From Aspidiotus rigidus (Eukaryota; Arthropoda; Insecta; Hemiptera; Diaspididae): a stretch of 64,000 nt of DNA. Shown here piece after piece: positions 34,755 to 46,345 of this stretch. The position numbers and the translations under genes were made by a program. The notes beneath the pieces were generated by a model. It had not been told where the DNA came from. It made no database searches and saw nothing but the letters and a program-made list of their open reading frames with translations. Each line of letters opens with the position of its first letter. The first letter of the stretch is position 1. The DNA is taken from the NCBI GenBank assembly GCA_035079385.1, contig JAVHKY010000053.1:3596001-3660000 (forward strand). Reading direction: 5' to 3'.

Positions 34755-36290
34755 CTGAATAATTTATTTATTTATTTGAAGTGCCGTCCGACGGAAAATA
34801 AGGCAAATTATGGGACGACACTATTTACAATGATACTAATGATAATAGAAACAATAATACATATAATAGTATTTAAAAAAAAAATTGGTAGTGATGGCAG
34901 CGACAAATGGTGAAAACGGCGCCCCCCCCCCTCCTTTCCAAGGTAGCATTGCTACTGACTTATAAAAAAGATCCTGCGTACGCAAGTAGCAAAGCTACTC
35001 TCCTCCGTCGTGCATCTTTATTAAGGCTTCGTTGATTTTACGTGCAAAAGTATTCCTTCCATCGAAAAATATATCAATTGTACCGTCGTGCTTTACTATT
35101 TTGTTGTATAGCGACAAGGCTCGATTCAGAGGGGCACGTTTCAAATTGAGCTGTCCTGCATTTTGGAATTCTAAATAAGTCTCGGTCTCGTGTGGACCTG
35201 GCAGGTGCTAGGAAACCCACTTCGCTCAGTAAAGTCGGTGATTCAATTTTGGACTGTAATAAGTCCCAGACGAACAATAAAATACCAACTTCCCTCCTTA
35301 TCGATAGGCTGGTGATTTTATAGCCCAATACTAATTCCCTGTATGATATTGTTGAATCATAGTAACCGCGAAGTCTTTGAAATAATATAGATATTTTAGG
35401 AGTCTTTTTTGAACTCGTTCTAATTTTTCGTACTCTCTTTCCCTGTGGGCCCCCGCACCATACGTGGGATGTCCAGCTGAGATCTTACCAGGGCAAAATA
35501 ATGTCGCAGTATTAGAGAACATCCTCGAGTGCCGCATTATCAGTCCGAAATTACGACTGGCGTTGTTCAGCGACTTTTGGAACTGTTTTTCAAAACTTAG
35601 ATCGTGACTAAGGAGCACTCCCAAGTCTCTAACATCTTCAACCCGCTTCAAGACCTCTCCCTTAACAGCATAGTTTGTATTTATAGGTTTTTTTTTTAAA
35701 TTTGTAATGATGATATGCATACATTTTTTGAAGAGATTTTCCTCACTCCAATTGACTAGTCTATTGAGATCTCGCTGCAGCAAGCTGGCATCATGCAAGT
35801 TCCGTACTTCTGTGTAGATTTTTACCTTCATCCGCATACAGCAGGCATTTTGAGTTCATCCCCGTATGAGCATCTAGAACATACAATAGGAACAAGTACG
35901 GTCCCAGGTTGGATCCTTGAGGCACTCCTGAAGGACTTCTGAAAACTTCCGAGCATGTTCCTTTGAACGCCACGTATTGCTTTCAATCCCGTAGATATGA
36001 TTCGAATAACTTCAGAAGAGATTTGGGAAAATCTAGACAATTCAGTTTTAACAGTAGCTTATTATGGGTTACTTTATCAAACGCCTTTTCAAAATCTGTA
36101 TATATAACGTCTACCTGAGAAGATACTGATTTACCCCTCACGAATCCATGCTGCTGCTGCCGCGGTACTATTGACCTTGTTTGCTGATACAGTTTACAAA
36201 ACAGGGATGACTCAAATACTGAGGGAATGGCTATAAGCCGATGGTTTAGTATTTCTTGAACAGTAGCTGTTTTGGGGACGGGATAATATT
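34755..36290 (-). mobile_element. Jockey/CR1-like LINE fragment with frameshifted RT
   Basis: Read on the minus strand from 36290: NHRLIAIPSVFES, QQQHGFVRGKSVSSQ, VDVIYTDFEKAFDKVTHNKL, FRSPSGVPQGSNLGPYLFLL, CLLYADE, and then in another frame KIYTEVRNLHDASLLQRDLN, CMHIIITNLKKKPINTNYAV, VEDVRDLGVLLSHDLSFEKQ. This is the RT core and thumb of a non-LTR element. The frame shift falls exactly at the catalytic YADD box. The C-terminus (35074-35328 and beyond) and a 3' tail of TTTATTTATTTATTT (minus strand AAATAAATAAA) at about 34760 follow. The 5' part is missing. Not functional. Confidence 0.82.
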
Positions 36291-38843
36291 ATTAGAACGT
36301 CATTTGACCCCTTATTGATAATTGATTATCATGAGTTTGAAAAAAATTTTCTGTATAATTCATCGATGACTGTATTCCGAGTTTTCTGAAATCCTCTTTA
36401 CAGCTGAGAATGACGCTCTTAACGGTTAGACTTTCTCAAATGGGCGAGACTTGGACGATGTTGCGTTTGAAAACTGTTATTTCTAAAGAAAAGAAACAAG
36501 CTAAAATGAACTTCTACGAATGTTGGTTTCGCGAATTATTAATCTCGTCCCGAAAAATTTTTCCGCGTTTATTTACTAATAATCTTGGAGTAGACTTCAA
36601 GTAGCAAGAATGTATTAAAAAGAGGAGGAAAAAAAGAAGGAAAAAAAAATTGCAAGATACGGTCTCTTAGTTAAAAAGGACAGTCGTATAACGAACGTGT
36701 AGTCCGCGGTAAATACCGCAATCTATCTTCTTTCAAGCTTGTCATATGGAAAAAGAACAAAAAAATCTCCAAGGGCTCATCGGGGAGTCGTCTCTTGAGG
36801 ATTGTACCTGCTACCGATATATAGAGATAAATAGTTTATTACCCTGTAATAATGAAAATATTTCTTTTCGTTAAGTGGAAACATTTTTTTTTTCCTCCTT
36901 GCCGTATATTTTTCGTATTGCGGTATCCAGATTAGTGGTATGGGAAAGGTTCCTGAACTCTTTATTTCAATTCAGCCCCTTTTAAACGCGATGTTAAAAT
37001 TTATTATAAAAATACCCTATTATTTGGATCTCGCGTTCTTTTCCACGCGACGTACGGTGGTTTTTGTTGTTGATGACGGGCATTTGATTATTTCTTTTGT
37101 CCGCAAAGGTAATAACTGTTGTCATGGTCTAAATGAAGGTTATCGACAATGCATTGCAGAATTCGCGTGATTTATGAAGACAAGCTTCTGCCTCTAAGGC
37201 GGTCGAAGGATAGTTAGAGAATTGAATTCAAATATTTTAAGATATAGATCTTCGTCAGCTATTTCTGTGCATGTTTTCTAAAGTCTGGACTCAATTTGAA
37301 CCGGAATTCCCAAGTAAGTCTGCACGTTAGGTCCTCTCCGTCGAAAACTTTTATCAATGCTATAAGTTTAGGCTCGTTATTAGAAAGTAATTGAGAATTT
37401 CGTTCTCATGGGCCTTCGTTACCACGTGGATTCACCGAATATTTGATATCGCCCTTCTAGGACGTGGAAGAATCTCGAATTTTCCAGCTACGACACGTGT
37501 GTTTTGACTGTGGGTGGAGAGGAGGGACTTGGAAAGTTCCCTTGACAAACAAAATGAGCATAAGGAAAAGTAAAGTCAACTTTTCATCTCTGAATTATAG
37601 TAATGGCGAAGTATGAAGATAGGTGTCACAAAACAAGAGGTGTAGAAACATTTCGCTTATGGGTTGAGGTGGGACTTGGAAAAATTACTTCGGTATGAAG
37701 TTATGGTATATACAGTACAGATTTCTCCAAGGAATCTATTCTTTTCCCTGTATTCTTAAGAGAACTCCGTTAATTAGTGATTCTAGTCAATAATGTCTTT
37801 TGTTCGCCCTATATCGGCTGTTGGGTGTGTGTGTGTGTGTGTGTACATGACTATCAATCTCTCTCAATCTTGTGTAATGTTTTCTATCCGTCATAATTGT
37901 GAATTCGATATGTTCGCCTATTGAAATCACTTCAGAGCATTCCTAAAAATAGTGTGTATATCGTATTTCCAAGAGCGAATAACGAGAAAAAACGAAATGA
38001 AAGTGTGTATAGTAAGTACACAGGAACTCGCGAAGAGAAGGAATGCGAACTACATTTCGTCACAGTCGAGATCAAAATTGGAAGCCGGAGTCGGTTCGGC
38101 CACTGCGGTCAAAACTTTGTAGGTAGTCTTTCAATTTCCGACTCGATGGTTTGAGGCGCGAGTAATAATCTGTGTAGAAAGGTCAAAATTTGAACCGGGT
38201 AGATCAGTTATGTCGAGGAACCATAGAAGGAGGAAAAATTGTTGGTTTCGGTTGGGTGCGTTGGCATCTCGAATGTTTACGCCGGGACTCTGCGTGAATT
38301 CTCCGCTTTCGTATTACAGCATTTCGTATTTACTCTGCACAGACAAGTATCCGTTTTTTTTTTCCATCCGTCCTCTTGTCTCTCGGTTTTATGGTTATTT
38401 ATTTATTCGTGTACAGTATACGCTTGTCATTGTCGTGTTTACTCTGCTTGACGCGTCGCACTATTTTCAGTACCGAGCCATACGTAGTGCCATGAACCAG
38501 CAAACCAGCTGAGTCAAGATATACCAAATAATAATTCCGTATCAACTTGGGTACGGGTGTAACTCAGCAGAGATAGGTATCGATTTTTTTTTTTTTTTTC
38601 AAGGGAGTCGCAAGTATCTCAATTCACCGATGTTTGACTGATGCTGGTATTTAAACGCCGTTTGATATGTTTGTTCTGTGTTCACCATTGAATTTCTTGT
38701 TTGTTTAGAACACACAAACGAAGGGTTGGATGCAGGACGCGTTGAGTGTTGTAGACGTGTTCTACTTAATTGTGTTATCATGCTTCGATTTTTATTATTA
38801 GGTAAATTCTAATTTGTCTATTTTCGTTTGTGCTCTGTTGCAG
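36291..38843. other. intronic DNA upstream of the first visible exd exon
   Basis: No gene recognised. A (TG)n run lies at 37826-37843. Two copies of the dispersed phrase (GAGGGACTTGGAAAGTTCC near 37532, GGTGGGACTTGGAAAAATTA near 37670) occur. The last bases before the exon (GTTTGTGCTCTGTTGCAG) form a typical pyrimidine-rich acceptor. Confidence 0.45.
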
Positions 38844-39094
38844 TTATAAGTTTACGGAATACACAAGAAGAAGAACCGCCAGATCCGCAACTCATGCGGC
38901 TAGATAATATGCTGATAGCGGAAGGCGTCGCCGGCCCGGAAAAGGGTGGCGGCGCTGGAGCGGCGGCTAGTGCAACGGCGGCTGCGAGCGGGGGTCCGGG
39001 CCAACCGGATAACGCTATCGAACATTCAGATTACCGAGCTAAATTAGCTCAAATTAGACAAATTTACCACCAAGAATTGGAAAAATACGAACAG
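38844..39094 (+). CDS. exd: extradenticle internal exon: end of PBC-A, linker, start of PBC-B
   Basis: Extradenticle is a nuclear TALE homeodomain cofactor that binds DNA with Hox proteins and Homothorax/Meis. This 251-bp exon follows a CAG acceptor (AG at 38842-38843) and ends before GTGAGT at 39095. The first two bases complete a split Val codon. The reading then has [33 protein letters not shown], a Gly/Ala/Ser linker of about 25 residues, and the PBC-B opening [17 protein letters not shown] through ELEKYEQ. The motifs match the conserved PBC domain of insect exd and vertebrate PBX almost residue for residue; only the linker differs. The exon ends in phase 0. The preceding exon, which should encode most of PBC-A, was not found in the 38.8 kb upstream, so the gene starts outside the window. 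The identification is nearly certain; the splice sites are inferred from consensus and phase. Confidence 0.97.
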
Positions 39095-39900
39095 GTGAGT
39101 TTTGCGAAAATATTGTTTAGACATGCTCTCGTGCAGCGCGTAATGCTGGGGTCGTGAACGAAGGAGAAAAAAATGATAGAAAAAGTAGATGTATTATGAA
39201 TGAAGAGAAACGAATGCATCGTACTCGTATATATCGGTTTATAGAAAGTTACGGTTCGTCGATCGTGAGTGACATTTTGACAGGAGGAACTGACGAGTTT
39301 CCTAGTCTCGTAAGCTATGAAGCATGTTATACTGTATACTTGGGGAAAAAAAGAAAAGAAAAAAAAATGTAAGAAAATAGAAGCGAGAACCTTTCGTTCA
39401 TTGCTTTTCACCTTTTCCTTGTACCTTCATCGTACATGTAATAGAGAATGGATTATGTATAATATGTTGCTCGTCTATCACAATATTGCAGAAATACAGA
39501 ATGGTTACCGGATCCTTCGAAAGTATCTGATTTATTTTTGAGGCGAATTCATAATACGAGAAAGTTTTTGACTTTTAAAGAATTCGTATGTGGACGTTCT
39601 CGCGCAGCAAGAACTCATCTTTAATTCGGTACATGAATCCAATGTGACTACAGGATTTGGTTTTCTCGCCGTCGGTGATTCCCAACTCAAAGCCCCTGAT
39701 TTTCAACATGTTTCAAGTCTTAACTTCGATAGACCGTAGACTCCTCTTCATTTTATGGAGATAGCCTCCAAAAGTACCGTACCCGCTCAGACCCTGATTG
39801 AGTTGAAAACATAGTGACATGATTCAGCTGCTTGAGGGCTCGTCTTTATATTTCCAGGTCCTCGGTTTACCTATAAATATAGCTTTTATACTCGTTTTTA
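39095..39900 (+). other. start of the 15.2-kb exd intron, no other gene
   Basis: Intron after the donor GTGAGT. The open frames here are short and overlap on both strands. No repeats recognised. Confidence 0.5.
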
Positions 39901-39919
39901 GCTATGCCAGTCTGCACAA

Positions 39920-40470
39920 TTTTACTCAACTATTGTGTAATTTTCTTTGCATTTTCAACCACGTCAGATGATGTTCTGTACTCTCGTAACAGGGGCTCCT
40001 CCTTCAGTATATTCTTCAACGGTTCCTTTTTATTTGACTGCGTTCTTCTAGTCATAGTCCTATTTGCATCAATGGTCAGGCAATGAACTTCTTCAGTTTC
40101 CACCATCCATTTATCTACCACTGTTCTCTTTGATAGTGTGTAATCATAGATCTTCCTTTTCTGGCTGGTAGGTATCTAGGCTATTCGAGTATCGCTCAAT
40201 TTAGTGATTGGGTGAGCAGTATATGTTAACCAGACAGGTTCCACCAACTGTGACAACAGCGACTGAATCTACAGTCCATTCATGAGTTGTTGTGATGTAT
40301 GGCTGTTGAACTTCCTCGATATTCCTTTCAGCCAGAGTAGTTACTAGAGGCTCTATCAGGCGTACAACATCTGCCTTCAATTTACCCGTCAAATGCAGGG
40401 CCTTATCCAGTGAACGCCGAGGATGGTTGGCATTCACTTGTAGCATTTTGAGCAATCTGTTATATGTGTA
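39920..40470 (-). mobile_element. R1-like LINE fragment, endonuclease and linker region
   Basis: The minus strand reads LLKMLQVNANHPRRSLDKAL, HLTGKLKADVVRLIEP, later EWTVDSVAVVTVGG and IYCSPNH. That is the layout of the apurinic-type endonuclease start in R1-like elements (LQVN.NH....D....; .EP; W..D; Y.SPN). Downstream, in another frame, DKWMVETEEVHCLTIDANRT followed by MTRRTQSNKKE resembles the EN-RT linker. The part between has stops, and much is deleted. The assignment rests on motif pattern only. Confidence 0.5.
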
Positions 40471-40474
40471 GATT

Positions 40475-42600
40475 TCATTTTTCTTTGGAAGCGCCTTCTT
40501 GGTTACGCACTCTCTGGTATCTGTATCGTCGTCCTCGTTATCGAGGATCCATTGCTTCTCCATCTCACGGAATCTGTTGCCGTTGCCTGTCATGCATACG
40601 TCGGTGGCTCACCAAACCAATCCTAGATCTCATTACACGTTGGCACTCGGGACAGGTGAAGGTGGAGAGACCCGTGGTGCCGAAAATTCCCTGGTTATTG
40701 TAACATATGGTCCTCCATTTAGATCTGTCTTGGCACGTTTCTTCCCAAGTGTACCTTGATGCCAGCTCTCGTCATAATAGAGTCGATAACATCTTTGTAT
40801 TTCTTCATTCGTCTACCGGTTGAGCGCTTTCCTTGCATCACCTCGCTTTAAAGTATTTGCTTTGGGATACGATCCTTGCTCATCCGACATACATGGCCGA
40901 TCCATCTCATTTGGTTCCTTGCTAGTGTGTTCTCAATTGGGTCGCACTTCACTCTCTCCCGGATCTGCTGGCTAGACACAAAATCCTGCCTTAATTCCCA
41001 GGATATAACGGAGCTGCCTCATTTGGAACTTTTCTAATGCCTTGACACGTTTCCTGTATAGTGTCCAGCATTCACTTCCATATAGAAGAATTGATAGTAC
41101 AACAGTTTTAAGGACTGATACGTTGGATTTAATAGTCAGGTCCCTGCAGCCGAAGACACGTCCTCTCAGCTTGAAGAAGGCTAGTGAAGCACATTGAATA
41201 CGGTGGCTGATTTCAGCGTCGAGATCTCCGCTGGAGGTAACAAGGCTTGCCAGATAATTGAATTGGTCCAATGTCTCTATAGCACTGCCACTGATATTTA
41301 GGGTGGACTTCATTGCGGTAGTTGGTATTGGAACACTGCAGCGCATGACTAGTTGTTCAGTTTTTGACGTGTTTACTTCCATGGCTAGTGATGCATAAAT
41401 CTCAGTGAATGCATCCATCATTCTTTGAGCTTATTCTTCGGAGCTAGCCAGAACAACCAGATCGTCGGCGTACTGCAGCTCGGTTAGAAAGCGACGGTAA
41501 ACCTTTCCTTGTGGTCTTAGGCGCGCAAGGTTGTGCAGCCCACCGGCACACCTATATTTTAGATCGATGCCACGGTCCTGTAGTACCCTGTCCAGACACA
41601 CAAGAAACGCCGTCATGAATATATTGAACAGGAGTGGTGCCAGAATACACCCCTGAAACCCTTCTGTAGTGTCTCCTCCAGCAATGACTTTGGCTGTATT
41701 CTTTTATGTAGGTCAAAGATGATATTTATGAGTTTCACAGGACACCCGAACTTGAGTAGAATTTGCCAAAGTGCTTCCCTATTCACGCTTTCCTGAGGTC
41801 CACGAAGATGGCAAACAGATTGGAGTTTTGCTCCCTGACTTTTTCTTGAAGTTGCCGCAGCGCGAAGATCATATCTGCGGTGCTCCTGTTAGGTCTAAAT
41901 CCGGCTTGACTTTTTGGCCGAATTGTTTCCAGGGCAGGTAGGAGCCTATTGTAGATGATTCTGCGACCCATAGAAGTGAGATTCCACAATAGTTGGTGCA
42001 ATCAGATTTGTCACCTATCCCTTTATAGATGTTGACGATTAGCGAGTTCTTGAAGTCTGCTGGAGATTTACATTGCTCCCATATCTTTTTAATCAATGCG
42101 CTGATTCGGTTTATTAGGTCAGAGCTGCCACATTTGTAGATTTCAGCCGGGAGCCCATCGTACCCTGGTGATTTATTAAGTGCATTTTGAATTTCCTCCA
42201 TAGTTGGTTCAGGAGCTAGTTCCTCTCGCACAGGATATTGGGGAAGAGATTTAATTGTTTGTCGGTTTATTAGCGATAATGTGTCTAATAATTCTTGATA
42301 ATATTCTCTCCAACGTCCGATGATATCTTTATCCTGTTGTAGAAGGATACCCTTTTTACTCCTAATCGGGCAGCTTCTATTCCAAGCTGGTCCATACACC
42401 ATTAGTATTATTCTGGTGCACAAGGGTTTGGATCTCCCGTGCTTTTTTCACAAACTATTCATTTTCAAGTCTGCGCGTTGTCCTTTTTGTACATTCTTTA
42501 TGCTCCTAGGGAAGCCAGCCAGAGATAGCCTATTATTGTACAAAAGATAGTCCAGGAAACTTGCGAGTTTACAAAGGCTTGTCCTGTACTAGCCGTCCAA
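40475..42600 (-). mobile_element. LINE ORF2 remnant (RTE/CR1-like RT with C-terminal C2H2 finger)
   Basis: Minus-strand reading from 42430 gives IIGRWREYYQELLDTLSLIN, then APEPTMEEIQNALNKSPGYD, GLPAEIYKCGSSDLINRISA, SLIVNIYKGIGDKSDCTNYC, PKSQAGFRPNRSTADMIFAL, LFAIFVDLRKA, the catalytic LQYADDLVVLASSEE (about 41435-41480) and the thumb LLYGSECWTLYRKRVKALEK. Further on are RWIGHVCRMSKDRIPKQIL and a C-terminal finger with IGLVSHRRMH. It is broken by several frameshifts, the endonuclease is missing, and it ends near ALPKKNE next to an R1-like fragment. Clade is uncertain between RTE-like and CR1-like. Confidence 0.82.
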
Positions 42601-42872
42601 GCTCATGGATTATTCTATACTAGATTATAGTTAGACTCGTTATTTTACGCGTTCTGTTCACAATTTTTGTTCCAAGTGTAGAAAATCGAACTTCTATTAG
42701 CCATTACTGCACCCTTTTGAAAAGCTCATTTTGATGCTTCACCAGTTTTGACAAGGTATTTTTCCTCGTCTCACCTACGTAATCTCGTTATCATCATTTT
42801 CATCTCTTGTCTGGAGAATTGGTTTTATTCCGTGTCCAAATAGCGGAACGTAAAATCTTTGTTCTAGCGTTA

Positions 42873-42904
<32 letters not shown>

Positions 42905-44342
42905 TTTTTTTTTTGGCAAAGATCTGTTTTAGGAGAGCTTTTTGCTGCTTCATCGAAATTACTCGATTAGAATTAATGATCGAGATTATCTGATAACTGC
43001 ATTTTTCTCCATTACTGTGTTTAAACGTTTTACGATGCATCGTCGTAATGCTTTTATCTTGCACAAGTTTATCGAGGCTTCTTTTTTTTTCCCCCTCGTT
43101 CGACGATATGTACTGTAGTAGTACTGGACTCGTTAATTCTTAATAGCTCAGTAACTTATGGTTCGAATGGTTCACGATGTTCCCATTTTTTACCCTTTTT
43201 TACTTTACTCTACGAAAAAAGATAGCATTAATCTAGATTTACGTCGAACTGGACTATCCTCATATATTTTTTCGCTTTTTGTCTCACGCGGCGATTCAGC
43301 GAAACTTTGTGAACATTTACGAGTGTCTGTAATGTATGTGCGTTATCGTTTAATGTGAATGTGGAAGCAGTTTTGCGATATAATTTTTGATACATTTTTG
43401 ATATTTCAACGCTGATTCTCGTCTACGTGTCCGTATATTTATTGATTTACTTAAATCTCGTTGTAAAAAATCTGTGAAATTTATCGCTCTCGCGGTTTTT
43501 TGCTGTTCGGAGGTATTTCATCAGTTCTTGGATCATTCACTTTAGGATGAAAGTCTGAACTTTTCTACGATTATTGCGAATATTTTCTAGTAGAAATTAA
43601 CTACCCGAATTACACAAGTGTTGTATGAGAGAACTGAAGGTAAACTTTTTGTTTATGAAGAGTATTGCAGCCAGCTGGAACAGCCGAATTCAGCTGAATT
43701 TTTACTGATAAGAGAGAAGCCGAGAGCCAGCTTTATATAAACCTTTGTAAGCCGGAAGCCAATTTTTTCTTTTTTGGCTTTGAAATTGTCTGTAAAATAG
43801 ACTACTTGTACTTCCTTTTAAAAATTGCCGGAAGTTCTGAGCGTTTGGAAGGAAAGTGGTTGTTTCCAAATATCCTCCAAACTCGAGCTTTAATGAAGAA
43901 AAATTTTGACCCAAAAGTGATTCTTACAAAATTCACCACTTCTTTATTGTAGAGCTAATGGTCATCATAAAAAGTCTATTGTGAGCTCCAACATTGAAAA
44001 ACCTTTCATTTATTTATTCAAAGTATTTTTATTGGTAAGTGGTGTCAATAACAGTTCAGTGGCCTAGTTACAGTCACAGGAATAAAATCTTGATGAAAAA
44101 TTGTATAATTTGCAGTTTGCCGCCATGCGTGTGCTGTACTTTGAACCAAATTAAATAATATTCAAGCTGTTCATCCGCACATGGCGCTGCAATCTCTTAA
44201 AATCACACATAATAGGTTTTGAATATCTGCTAAATATTTATCAATCATTTAATGCAATGAAATGATTGATTGCAAATTATTTTGAATTATTTAACGTAGA
44301 ACACAATGTAAAATGTGAAATATTTAAAAAAAGAATCAGGTG
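42601..44342. other. intronic DNA with simple repeats
   Basis: (CT)n at about 42872-42895 followed by about 20 T, then AT-rich sequence. TTTATTTATT near 44008 may be a LINE 3' tail. No gene recognised. Confidence 0.45.
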
Positions 44343-44639
44343 TTGCTCATGAAGTTGATTGAATTGAATTTATCATAATTAAACTAAAAAGAAAAAAAAA
44401 AAAAAAGAAGAGTTCGAATCGAAAAAACTTCAGTTACTAAATAAAATATTAAATAATTTTGCCTTCTATATATAAGTGGATACTATGGTGCTGCTGTAAA
44501 ATTTTACATTTCATGAATATTTGATTACAAAATGATTTAATATTTTTCTTAGTAACTATGGAGTTTTTTCGATTCAAACTCTTGTTTTTTTCTTTTTAGT
44601 TCAGTTATGTATAGTCAATTCAATCAACTTCATGAGCAA
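44343..44639. mobile_element. 297-bp long-stem hairpin, MITE-like
   Basis: TTGCTCATGAAGTTGATTGA at 44343 has its inverted partner ending at 44639. The match continues through ACTAAAAAGAAAAAA, GAGTT.GAATCGAAAAAACT, GTTACTAA and ATATTAAAT, giving arms of about 130 bp. Similarity may continue outward into the AT-rich flanks. It has no coding capacity. Confidence 0.72.
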
Positions 44640-44920
44640 TAGCTAATTAAAAAAAAAATATTTTATTTGAATTATTTTTAGTTAGAAAGTATCTAAGTAA
44701 ACGATGTATCCCAAAACATTTTTTTATTAATAAATTATAATAATTTGATTTGTAAAAAGAAGAAAACGCTCAATTGTTCCAAAAAGTAACTGCATTATCA
44801 AATTATCCATGAGTAATAATTTCTGTAACTCGTCCGTATTCCAGTCATTCTGTGATAGTCTTGCAAATTTTTCAAAGCAGAAGAGAAATTCATGGACAAT
44901 TTAAGGCGTATCCATCAATT

Positions 44921-44975
44921 TTTTTTTTTTTTTTTCTTTTTTTATTTATTTATTTATTTATTTAACGGCAGCTGA
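44921..44975 (-). repeat. T-run and TTTA repeat, probable LINE tail
   Basis: About 17 T followed by TTTATTTATTTATTTATTTA and a short unique stretch look like the 3' tail of a truncated minus-strand LINE. No coding part is left. Confidence 0.45.
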
Positions 44976-45036
44976 TGACATAATTATATCTCAAAGAATA
45001 ACAGCAACCCTAAAAAGACCAACAGTCGTAAGATTG

Positions 45037-45443
45037 TATGGGGGCGTCCATAAATTACGTGAGGCGATTTTTGTGATTTTTCGACCCCTCCTCCCCCCTT
45101 GGTGAGATATTGTAAGATTTGCCTTGACACCCCCCCTTCCCCTCTTATCTCGCATGAGATTTTCTGGAATCTGTATTTTTGCTTTAAATACGTTTATATA
45201 TTAAAAAAAACGTAATTTTCTCGGTCAGATTTTATACGTATTCAAAAAAAACTAGTTTTTATTAAATTTGAGCCAGTTTAGCAATATTTTAGAATGTATT
45301 TGTGTGAGAAAAAAATTACGCGAGATTTGTCGGCCTCCCCCCTCTCCCTCACGTGAGTTTTGGTAAGACTTGGCCGAACCCCCTCCAACCCCCCCCCCCT
45401 CTCTAAAAAAAGCCTCACGTAATTTTATTTATGGACCCCTATG
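45037..45443. mobile_element. 399-bp MITE with TATG duplications and GGGG(C)GTCCATAAAT ends
   Basis: TATG at 45037-45040 and 45440-45443 flank 45041-45439. The left end reads GGGGCGTCCATAAATTACGT, and the right end reads inward GGGGTCCATAAATAAAATTA. Both continue ACGTGAGGC. Internal C-rich blocks (CCCCTCCTCCCCCC; CCCCCTCCAACCCCCCCCC) are near-direct copies. Ends of this kind occur widely in insect MITEs. No transposase. Confidence 0.75.
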
Positions 45444-45899
45444 CCGTGTTAACATCGCACCGTGGAGCATATGATCACAGTATAGGATTGCCAATACAAG
45501 GAGAGGGGAGTTACAAAGTTATTAGGCAGCAATGCGATACAACGCCACACAACGAGCAGTGATATTTTCTTCATATACGGGTAAATACGCGGACAAATTT
45601 GTATAATTTCTCGACTAAATTTGGATCAAATTTTATCAAAACCCAGCCATTGTCACTCTCCGTTCAAAGACAAATTTAACAAAAAAAAAAGAAGAAGATG
45701 AAGGCTCTAAGTGGTATGGGAAGCAAGATACAAAGGTACCAGATAGAAAAAAGAGAGAAAGTTCCGCGGTCAAACACATAAATGGCAACATCGGAAAAAC
45801 TTGTGATTTTCAAGTATGGATGAAACAGTAACAAAAGTGACTAATTTCTTTAAAAAGTGACCAGTTAAGTGACTGAAGCCAAAAAAGTGACAAACTGGA

Positions 45900-46345
45900 C
45901 ACCCCGAAACAATCAATTTCGTTGCAAAAGCTCAGAACTTTCGACAAACTTTGGAAGAAAGTTTAGCCAATTTATTTTGCAGTTGAAATTTTTCAATAAA
46001 CAGTTTTTGTTTCAAATTTTATTTCATGTGTTTGATTTTTTAGATATTTATTGCTGAAAAATTGACTTTTTCCCAAAGTTCCCAACTGTCAACGAACTTT
46101 TTAAGCTGATAATTGGACGCATAGCAAAGTTGAAAATGGTTTGCACGAGGAACATTTTTTATCTGAAACTTTTCGTGACCGATGCCCGATTATCAAGATA
46201 TTTGCAAAAAAATTGATTTTAGAGAGCTAGAACGTGCCACAGAAAATTTATTACAGAATGTGGGGGACGGGAAGTTGGATATGTCATTTGGGGCCTCATT
46301 TTCTTTTAGAAAATTTCACCCATACAACATGAGTTATTTTTGCCT
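45900..46345. repeat. single arm of foldback family B
   Basis: Same order and orientation of blocks as the right arm of the 49346-52703 element: AGCTGATAATTGGACGCATA (compare GGCTGATGATTGGACCTACG), AGATATTTGCAAAAAAATTG, ACGTGCCACAGAAAATTTAT (compare GCGCCACAATAAATTTTGCG) and TCATTTGGGGCCTCATTT. No matching left arm was found. A plus-strand frame at 46182-46529 crosses it and looks like chance. Confidence 0.65.

Noticed and set aside
38828..38843. Start of the first exd exon placed at an upstream TTG
   Set aside because: These bases are the polypyrimidine tract and CAG acceptor; the coding exon starts at 38844 within a codon.
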